This document shows positions 1 through 9,700 of a stretch of DNA of 10,292 nt, in pieces. The position numbers were made by a program, and so were the translations under genes. Each line of letters starts with the position of its first letter. Positions within the stretch are counted from its first letter, which is position 1. Source of the stretch: Bacillota bacterium (GTDB taxonomy: Bacteria; Bacillota; Clostridia; Peptostreptococcales; Anaerovoracaceae); the NCBI GenBank assembly GCA_016281165.1, contig JAEEIC010000278.1, forward strand, positions 1-10,292, in the 5' to 3' direction. The notes beneath the pieces were generated by a model. The model was not told the origin of the DNA and made no database searches. It saw nothing but the letters and a program-made list of their open reading frames with translations.

Positions 1-2
1 AA

Positions 3-50
3 GAAATAACCGCCCTGCACCCCAAGCTCGAGCGGTTTATTTCCGTATAG
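3..50 (+). CDS. Possible 3' end of an unidentified gene (partial)
   Basis: One plus-strand frame reads 15 codons from the window edge to a TAG at 48-50 and would end a protein in ...LHPKLERFISV. The mix of GCC, CTG, CTC, CCC and ATA codons resembles the rest of the window, though TTT, ATT and GTA are less typical. It is too short to identify a family, and another plus frame also stays open through here, so chance is a real possibility. The minus strand shows no start codon with a ribosome binding site in this stretch. Confidence 0.25.
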   Translation, partial: EITALHPKLERFISV

Positions 51-90
51 ACAGGGGACTGACCGTTTGCCGGCCGCTCCCTCTGTTATT

Positions 91-119
91 ATTTTACATT
101 GCGCGGACCGCCATTGCAA
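91..119 (-). promoter_or_regulatory. Candidate leftward promoter
   Basis: On the minus strand TTGCAA (119-114) and TAAAAT (96-91) are separated by 17 bases. This is good sigma-70/SigA spacing with a near-consensus -10. It would fire leftward, out of the window. No start codon with a Shine-Dalgarno is visible between it and base 1, so the target gene would begin beyond the edge. It lies in the AT-richer patch downstream of metK. Confidence 0.3.
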
Positions 120-129
120 GCGCTTTTTT

Positions 130-151
130 CGGATCGGCCGGCAGCGATCCG
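130..151 (-). other. Hairpin downstream of metK without a U-tract
   Basis: A perfect 7-base inverted repeat (CGGATCG / CGATCCG) with an 8-base loop starts 21 bases after the metK stop. On the minus strand it is followed by A residues, not T, so it is not a standard intrinsic terminator for metK. The T-run (124-129) precedes it on the plus strand. It may stabilise the metK mRNA 3' end or act with Rho. No other terminator for metK is visible before base 1. Confidence 0.35.
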
Positions 152-172
152 GTCAGACCGAATGTGTCAGTC

Positions 173-1315
<1,143 letters not shown>

Positions 1316-1430
1316 AGTGGTTCTCCTTTTTTCAGTTCAGCTCACATGGCGGCAGGGAACGATTCCCGCGCGCCGGGAAGCTCCAGCTTCGCGGCCTGCC
1401 TTCCGGCTCCTGTCCGGTCCCGGAGGGATG

Positions 1431-1460
1431 AAAAAAGCTTCCTCCGAAAGGAAGAAGCTT
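1431..1460 (-). terminator. Riboswitch-controlled intrinsic terminator of metK
   Basis: Reading the minus strand, an 11-base-pair stem (AAGCTTCTTCC / GGAGGAAGCTT, one G-U pair) closes a TTTC loop and ends in a run of six T residues. It lies about 17 bases after the aptamer P1 helix and about 115 bases before the metK start. The 5' arm plus loop (1456-1446) can instead pair with the 3' strand of P1, which is the usual S-box switching arrangement: SAM-bound aptamer lets the terminator form. Confidence 0.93.
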
Positions 1461-1476
1461 GAAAATCCAATGGTTC

Positions 1477-1595
1477 CTCATCTTTCAGATCTCTCTGCAG
1501 GATTTGGCACCTTACCGCTCTTTGGGCTTGAGATCCCAAAGTTTCGCAGGTTGCCGGGCTTCACAGGGCCTGGACCCTCCGCCGCTCTTGATGAG
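1477..1595 (-). promoter_or_regulatory. SAM-I (S-box) riboswitch aptamer
   Basis: The minus strand has the full S-box arrangement. P1 is CTCATC (1595-1590 region) pairing with GATGAG (1482-1477). The conserved core GGAGGG..., GAAGCCCGGCAACC and AAGGTGCCAAATCC is present. P3 ends in a 7-bp CTTTGGG/CCCAAAG helix, and P4 is a short CAGA-GAGA-TCTG hairpin. The aptamer begins only about 10-15 bases after the predicted metK transcription start and is followed by a terminator, so it is predicted to switch metK off when SAM is plentiful. Binding to SAM rather than SAH follows from the S-box consensus and the gene controlled. Confidence 0.96.
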
Positions 1596-1615
1596 CATAT
1601 TCATATTTCGCTGAT

Positions 1616-1645
1616 AATATAGCACTGTCCCCGCGCCGTTGTCAA
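1616..1645 (-). promoter_or_regulatory. metK promoter
   Basis: On the minus strand a perfect TTGACA (1645-1640) and TATATT (1621-1616) are 18 bases apart. TGC sits directly before the -10 box, giving an extended -10 element. Predicted start of transcription is near 1605-1609, just ahead of the riboswitch. The -35 box overlaps that of the divergent secA promoter. Confidence 0.82.
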
Positions 1646-1667
1646 TGTCTGTTTTCTGTGATATACT
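1639..1667 (+). promoter_or_regulatory. secA operon promoter
   Basis: TTGTCA (1639-1644) and TATACT (1662-1667) are separated by 17 bases, with TGA immediately before the -10 box (extended -10). Transcription would start near 1674, leaving about 43 bases before the leader ORF and about 120 before secA. Five of its six -35 bases are shared with the metK -35 on the other strand, so the two polymerases cannot easily bind together. Confidence 0.7.
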
Positions 1668-1682
1668 CATATGTCAAAGCGC

Positions 1683-1703
1683 GATATTCACAGATATTAC
1701 ACA
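1683..1703 (+). repeat. Near-tandem 10/11-base repeat in the secA leader
   Basis: GATATTCACA (1683-1692) is followed at once by GATATTACACA (1693-1703), the same word with one inserted base. It lies just downstream of the predicted start and runs into the Shine-Dalgarno AGGAG (1703-1707) of the leader ORF. It could be an operator, an mRNA element, or chance in an AT-rich leader. Confidence 0.4.
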
Positions 1704-1716
1704 GGAGAAGCTTAAA

Positions 1717-1794
1717 ATGTCAAAAGGAGGACTGACCGGCGCCGCTCTGACCGTGGGCCCGGCCCTCATGATGACAAACATGATGCAGAGGTAA
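1717..1794 (+). CDS. 25-codon leader ORF upstream of secA
   Basis: An ATG at 1717 preceded by AGGAG (1703-1707, 9-base spacer) opens a 25-residue ORF that begins MSKGGLTGAAL, has Gly14-Pro15-Ala16 in the middle and four methionines in the last quarter, and ends with TAA at 1792-1794, two bases before the secA ATG. The central part is hydrophobic and uncharged; charges are only Lys3 and Arg25. It also contains an internal AAAAGGAGG (1722-1730). It is the first ORF on the predicted secA transcript, so it would translationally couple to secA, whose own Shine-Dalgarno (GAGG, 1788-1791) lies inside its last codons. I do not recognise the peptide. The start resembles the glycine-rich N-terminus of YtxH-like small membrane proteins, so a decayed remnant is an alternative. 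At 25 residues it would barely leave the ribosome exit tunnel, which argues against a SecM-style export sensor. Confidence 0.55.
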   Translation: MSKGGLTGAALTVGPALMMTNMMQR

Positions 1795-1796
1795 AG

Positions 1797-4646
<2,850 letters not shown>

Positions 4647-4661
4647 AGGAAAGGTAAAGAC

Positions 4662-5796
4662 ATGCTCAAGTTAGACGCCCTCAGAAACGGGCTGCCACGG
4701 CAGGAAGAAGCTCTCGCCAAGCTGGGAGGTTCTCTTTGACGTCGCGGTCTTAAGAGAAAAGATCGCCGATCTCGCTCTCGAGGTCGAGACCCCGGGCTTT
4801 TGGGACGATATCGATAAGGCCCAGGGCCGCATGAAGCTCAAAAAACAGCTGGAGAACGAGGTGGGCGCTTATGACAGCCTGGCCTCAAAGCTCGAGGAGG
4901 CGAGGCTCATGATAGAGATGGGAGCCGACGCGGAGAGCCAGGGCCTGGAGGAGGAAGCGGCGGAACTGGCGGACGAGGCCGAGGAGACCCTCAAGAGCTT
5001 CGACGAAGAGGCCGAGAAGCTGCGCATAAGGACCCTCCTCACCGAGGAATACGACGACACCAACGCCATACTGTCCATCCATGCCGGCGCCGGCGGCCTT
5101 GACGCCCAGGACTGGGCCGAGATGCTCCTGCGCATGTACACCCGCTGGTGCGAGGCCAAGGGCTTTTCCGTCAAGCTGCTCGATCTTCAGCGCGATACCG
5201 ACGGCGGCATCAAGTCGGTGACCATACTGGTCAGCGGCGAGTTCGCCTACGGTTATCTCAAGACAGAGAGGGGAGTGCACAGGCTGGTCAGGATCTCGCC
5301 CTTCAACGCGGCGGCCAAGCGCCAGACCTCCTTCGCCTCTGTCGACGTCACTCCGGAGCTGCCCGACGACATCAAGGTCGAGATCGCTCCCGAGGACCTG
5401 CGCATCGACACCTACCGCTCTTCGGGCGCCGGCGGCCAGCACGTCAACAAGACCGATTCGGCGGTCAGGATCACCCACCTTCCCACCAACATCGTCGTCA
5501 CCTGCCAGAACGAGCGCTCGCAGATCCAGAACAAGGAATACGCCATGAGAGTGCTCTATTCCAAGCTGCTGGCCCTGGCCAGGCAGGAGCATCTGGACAA
5601 GATCTCCGAGCTCAAGGGCAATTACGGCCAGATCAGCTGGGGCAACCAGATACGCTCCTACGTCTTCCAGCCCTATACGATGGTGAAGGATCACCGCACC
5701 GGGGCCGAGACCGCGGCGGTGCAGAACGTGATGGACGGCGATCTGGACATGTTCATCAACGCGTCGCTCAACGCCTTAAGGAGCGGCGGGCTCTAG
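4662..5796 (+). CDS. prfB: Peptide chain release factor 2, expressed by programmed +1 frameshift
   Basis: RF2 reads UAA and UGA stop codons and releases the finished protein. Translation starts at ATG 4662 (AAAGG at 4650-4654, 7-base spacer), runs 25 codons to CTT, and meets an in-frame TGA at 4737-4739. Slipping forward by one base (skipping T4737) continues at GAC 4738 for 352 codons, giving 377 residues; E. coli RF2 is 365. In that numbering the stop-recognition tripeptide SPF is at 212-214 and the catalytic GGQ at 257-259, inside SSGAGGQHVNKTDSAVRITH. The N-terminal domain is an acidic coiled helix bundle. An automated caller would probably annotate only the part from an internal ATG at 4831 and miss the first 56 residues. 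It is cotranscribed with secA; the ppaX-like gene follows after 12 bases. Low RF2 favours frameshifting, so the level is self-adjusting. Confidence 0.97.
4724..4740 (+). promoter_or_regulatory. prfB +1 recoding site
   Basis: The site reads GGGAGGT, TCT, CTT, TGA, C. An internal Shine-Dalgarno (GGAGGT, 4725-4730) is exactly three bases from the slippery CTT (4734-4736), followed by the poor-context stop TGAC. This is the same layout as the E. coli element (AGGGGG, three bases, CUU UGA C), and the TGA is codon 26 as in E. coli. Confidence 0.96.
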
Positions 5797-5808
5797 AAAG
5801 GAGGCCTC

Positions 5809-6474
5809 ATGGGCAGGATCAAGGCGGTGCTCTTCGATTTCGACGGCACCCTCATGGACACCAACCAGCTGATACTCGATTCCTGGAACCACGTCTACGA
5901 TACCTACGGTCTTGAGCGTCCCCCGAAGGAGCATATCACTCCCACCTTCGGCAAGGAGCTCGGCGCGAGCCTCGCCGAGTACTTCCCGGACCACGACGTG
6001 AAAGAGACCCTGAGAGTCTACAGGAGCTTTCAGGCCCTGCATTTCAAGGACCAGGTCCACCTGTTCGAGGGCATGCCCGAGCTGCTCGCGGCCCTTAAGG
6101 AAAGAGGCCTGCGCCTCGCTGTCGTCACCTCGCGCGTCTGGCAGACCCTGCACAACAATCATTACGATTTCAGGGAGGAGCCTCTCTTCGAGATCATAGT
6201 CTCGGGCGAGGATATAACGATGCCGAAGCCCTCTCCCCAGCCCTGCCTGATCGCGCTCGAGCGCCTGGGGCTCGGCGCGGACGAGGTCCTGATGATAGGA
6301 GACAGCGCCCACGACACCCTCTGCGCCCGCAACGCCGGCGTAAGGTCGGTCCTCGTGGGCTACAGTCTCGCCTGTCCGCCCGCAAGCGTCAAGGGCACCG
6401 AATCCGAGCCCGACTACGTCATCGACCGGCCCTCGGACCTGCTCGCCCTCATCGACAGGATAGAGGCGGAATAA
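5809..6474 (+). CDS. ppaX: HAD-superfamily phosphatase, PpaX-like pyrophosphatase
   Basis: A cytosolic Mg-dependent hydrolase of 221 residues with all four HAD motifs. These are DFDGT with nucleophile Asp10 and Asp12, Thr107 in AVVTSR, Lys140 in MPKPSP, and the metal-binding GDSAHD (Asp165, Asp169). An all-helical cap lies between motifs I and II (about residues 17-85). The DGTLMDTNQLI segment after motif I and the C-terminal PDYVIDRPSDLL closely follow Bacillus PpaX, which splits the pyrophosphate released by HPr serine dephosphorylation; phosphoglycolate phosphatase (Gph) is the main alternative. ATG 5809 follows AAAGGAGG (5797-5804), and only 12 bases separate it from the prfB stop, so it is the last gene of the secA operon. 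No HPr kinase gene is nearby, so the substrate is inferred from similarity only. The HAD fold is certain; the PpaX assignment is likely. Confidence 0.85.
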   Translation: MGRIKAVLFDFDGTLMDTNQLILDSWNHVYDTYGLERPPKEHITPTFGKELGASLAEYFPDHDVKETLRVYRSFQALHFKDQVHLFEGMPELLAALKERGLRLAVVTSRVWQTLHNNHYDFREEPLFEIIVSGEDITMPKPSPQPCLIALERLGLGADEVLMIGDSAHDTLCARNAGVRSVLVGYSLACPPASVKGTESEPDYVIDRPSDLLALIDRIEAE

Positions 6475-6485
6475 GACGTCAGGCA

Positions 6486-6515
6486 CGGGACGCGGCCCCG
6501 AGGGGGCGGGTCCCG
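6486..6515 (+). other. GC-rich hairpin after the ppaX-like gene
   Basis: An outer CGGGAC/GTCCCG stem encloses an inner GCCCC-GAG-GGGGC stem with a small asymmetric internal loop. It begins about 12 bases after the stop codon and is not followed by a T-run, so it is not an intrinsic terminator alone. It would sit on the 3' end of the secA operon mRNA just before the true terminator, where it could block exonucleases. Confidence 0.5.
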
Positions 6516-6538
6516 AAGAAATCAATAACAAAAAAGCG

Positions 6539-6573
6539 AAAGCCCTGCGGCAAGCCTGTCCGCAGGGCTTTTT
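6539..6573. terminator. Bidirectional intrinsic terminator shared by the secA operon and tRNA-Thr
   Basis: A perfect 12-base inverted repeat (AAAGCCCTGCGG / CCGCAGGGCTTT) with a 9-base loop. On the plus strand it ends in five T residues (6569-6573), closing the secA-prfB-ppaX operon. On the minus strand it is followed by CGC and six T residues (6536-6531), closing tRNA-Thr and probably addB. The stem begins one base beyond the CCA end of the tRNA gene. Confidence 0.93.
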
Positions 6574-6648
6574 GGAGCTGGCGAGGTGACTCGAACACCC
6601 GACCTGCTGATTACGAATCAGCTGCTCTACCGACTGAGCTACGCCAGC
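6573..6648 (-). tRNA. tRNA-Thr, anticodon CGT
   Basis: A 76-base cloverleaf with every part paired: acceptor GCTGGCG/CGCCAGC, D-stem GCTC/GAGC, anticodon stem GCTGA/TCAGC with loop TTCGTAA (anticodon CGT, reads ACG), a 5-base variable loop, and T-stem GGGTG/CACCT with loop TTCGAGT. The discriminator is T and CCA is encoded. ACG is a common codon type in a GC-rich genome. It has its own promoter 23 bases upstream and a terminator touching its 3' end. Confidence 0.97.
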
Positions 6649-6670
6649 AGGATCGGTAAACGCAACTAAT

Positions 6671-6700
6671 AAAATAGCACAAAGGCGGCCGTTTTGTCAA
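6671..6700 (-). promoter_or_regulatory. tRNA-Thr promoter
   Basis: On the minus strand a perfect TTGACA (6700-6695) and TATTTT (6676-6671) are 18 bases apart with TGC directly before the -10, the same design as the metK promoter. The predicted start is about 10-15 bases ahead of the mature tRNA 5' end. It lies between the addB stop (6745) and the tRNA. I see no terminator between addB and this promoter, so addB transcripts may also run through the tRNA. Confidence 0.75.
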
Positions 6701-6744
6701 TGAAAAGAGGAGGCGGACCCTAAGACCCGCGGCGGGGCGGTTCC

Positions 6745-9700
6745 TTACCTCATGCCGTAGAGGCAGACGGCCCTGTAGCCGCAGTACATACAGCCGCCGT
6801 TCCTGTCGTCGAGGGGGCGGGGACGGGGGCTGATCTCTCCCGCGGTGAGCCGGCGGCAGACGGAGGCCAGGGTGGAGCGGAATTCCTCGCGGAACCTGTC
6901 GAGCTCCTCGCTGCTGATCAGGGCGCTGCACTTGACCTCGCCTTTGGGGGTGGTCTTGTAGCCTATCATGTCGGAGCGGCCTTCCTCGGGGATGGAGCGG
7001 TCTATGGCGCCAAGCACCTCGGGCTCGTCGACCACCATGCCCGAGAGGGAGTATTCCTTCTTCACGGCCTCGGCCAGTCTCTCGCTGAGACCTCCCGCCA
7101 TGAGCTCGTCGAGGCTCGCTTCGAGCCCGGGCTCTTTGATCTGGAAGTAGAACATGCCGGCGGGCTTCGCGCCTCCCCCGGCCGCGCCTTCAAGATAGGT
7201 CGAGAGCTGCAGGCTGAGCCCCTGTTTTATCTTATCCCTGTCGAACTTGATCTCGCCCGATTTGTAGTCAAGCACCTTGATGTAGCGGCCGCCGCTGCCT
7301 TCGAGCACGTCTATGCGGTCGATGCGCCCTTCGACGCAGACCGTGCCCAGGGAGGTGGAGATCTTAAGGGGCGGCAGTTTCTTTCCGCGGCCGAAGCCGG
7401 TCTCAAAGTACATGGAGCTTATGCTGCCGCGGCGCACCTGATCTACCATCTGCCGCGCGAAATCGAGGCAGACCATCTGGATGCGGCCGCTGCGGTAGCT
7501 CTCGGCGGCGCCCGCGGACAGCAGGCCGCCGAAGCCCGTCTCCTTCAGCTCGTCGAGTATCTGCCCCAGAAGGGCGGCGAGATCGTCGTCGCTGATGCTC
7601 ATCCAAAGGGAGGTGGGGTCGGTGATGGCCGTCCCGGCCTCGACAGCGGGGGCGCTCAGCCTCTGCGAGAGCCTCAGCAGGGCTTCGTGGTGCACGCTGC
7701 CCACGGCGGAACCGTCGATCTCGAAGACGCGCTGCTCGTCGGGCGCGAGCCCGTAGCGCACGAAGTGGCTGAAGGGGCACGCCGAGAACTTCTCGAGCCG
7801 CGAGGGGCTGAAGGAGAAGCTGCCTCCGTCTGAGAAGAGGCCCTTCACCCTCTCATCGCTGAGCGCGGGACTGGCGGTATCGTAGAAGAGCGCCTGTTCG
7901 GCCGCCTCCGCCGCCGGGTCCTTTCTTTTCTTAAGACCGTTGTATACCGCCTGCCACAGCGGGGGGAGGCCCTCGGCGCCCCTGCCGGCGTCGGCGGCCT
8001 TTCTGAGCTCGGTGGAGATCTTCTGCGCCGCGGCGGCCCCGCTCTGCAGCATGTCGGCGGCGGCGCTGCGGTTCTCGATATCGCGTATCTCGCGTATGCC
8101 CGGAAAGCGTTCCTTCAGCTCTTCGATCAGGGGCGAGGGCTTTAAAGCGTCCTCGCCTTCGGCCGAGACGCACCAGCAGAGATACTTCCTTTCGGCGGGA
8201 GTCGAGAGGGCCTGGTGCACGGCCAGCCTCTCTTCGGCGGCCAGGGCCTCGTTCCTCTTGGACAGGGTGTAGCCCATCTCCTCGAGGCCTTCGAGCTCCT
8301 TTTCGGTGAGCAGGGCCTCTTTGTTCATGTCGCGGGGGATGAGGCCGTCGTTCATGTCGGCGGCGAAGAGGACCTTTATGCCCTGCAGCCTCGATCTGGT
8401 GACGGTGCCCAGCTGGACCCTGCCCTCAGCCTGGGGCAGCACGCCGATGCTGATGTCCGAGAGAGCGTCCTCTATCATGTCGCGGAAATCCGCGGCGCTC
8501 ATCTTTTCCTCTCCCATGAGCAGCACCGACTGGTCTAAAAGACCGCAGATGCTCTGCCAGGCCTGGGCGGTCTCTTCGGCGGCGTCCGCGAAGCCGTCCG
8601 CGGTAAGGGAAAGGGAGAGAGCCTCGAGGACGCGGGGGAGGGCGAGGCCCTCGTCCAGGAAGGTATAGAGGGCGCGGCACCTGTCGCCGCAGCTCGCCGC
8701 CTCCTTAAAGGACGAGAGGAAGGGCGAGATCAGGCCGCAAAGCTTTGCCCTTAAGGCTTCCAGCTCCGCGAACTCCTCCTCGCTGTATTCGTTCTTTCCG
8801 TATCTCAAGGGCTCGAGGAAGGCCTTCCCCCTCAGCCTGTAGCTGCGCGCGTAGTTCTCGAACTCGCCGGTGAGCGCTCCGAAGCTCTCAAAGCCCCTGA
8901 GCTCCCCCTCCGGCGCGAGATCCGCCAGGCCCTGCTTCATGAAGCCTATGACCGAAGCGGGCTTGAGGCCGTCGGCCGCCATGTCGAGCAGGGCGGATAC
9001 CAGGGCGGCGGCCGGGCTGTGCATCACGCTGCGCTTGCTGTCCATGAAGACCGGTATCTCAAGGCTGCTCAGGACTCTCGCCAGGGTCTCGGCGCGGCCG
9101 GGAGCGTCCGCCGTGAGCACCGCGATCTCGCCGAAGCTCACTCCTTCTTCTCTCACCAGCCTCAATATCTCGGTCCCGACGGTGCGGGCCTGGGTGAAGG
9201 GATCGGAGCAGCTGATGAGGAGGGGGATCGTGTCTTTCGCGCCATCCGCGGCTCCCTGCCCGCCTGTCCCGCTTTTGCCCGTGAGGGCTTCGGCGCGGAA
9301 GGGGACGCCTCTCTTCGCCGCGGCGCCCTTGAGAAGGCCGAGAGTCTTCAGCGGTGCCCGGAAGAGCTCCTCGTCTCCCTCTTCCCCCTCTCCCAGGGGC
9401 AGCATCATGCTCAGGCCCGCCGAGCATTCGGCCAGGGCGGCGAGAAATGCGCAGTCTCTTTTGGTGAAGGAATAAAAACCGTGGTACCAGATCTCGGAGC
9501 TCCTGACGTAGGCGCTTGCGGGGATCTTTTCCGTGACGAAGGCCAGCAGGTCCTCGGCGTCGGTGAAACGCCCCTTCATGGCCTCCTCGTAGCCCTCGGT
9601 GATGATCTTCATGTCGTGGAGCTTCTCGTAAAGCAGGCTCTTCGGATCGAGGTCCGAGAGCAGCGCCTCTATGTCTTTCGGACCCAGGTCGTTCTGCTTC

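Noticed and set aside
1342..1347. ATG directly followed by TGA in the metK leader (minus strand), a minimal start-stop ORF
   Set aside because: No Shine-Dalgarno precedes it, and the riboswitch already explains the control of metK.
1672..1677. A second perfect TTGACA on the minus strand upstream of metK
   Set aside because: At 16-18 bases downstream there is no acceptable -10 box (sequence around AAACAG), while the box at 1645-1640 has a good extended -10.
1662..1679. Imperfect inverted repeat TGATAT...ATGTCA over the secA -10
   Set aside because: Only five of six positions match and it is mostly the -10 box and AT-rich sequence; not above what chance would give.
6611..6931. Minus-strand ORF reading through the tRNA-Thr region
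   Set aside because: It is an out-of-frame reading of the addB 3' end followed by tRNA sequence, with low-complexity Arg/Pro-rich translation and no ribosome binding site.
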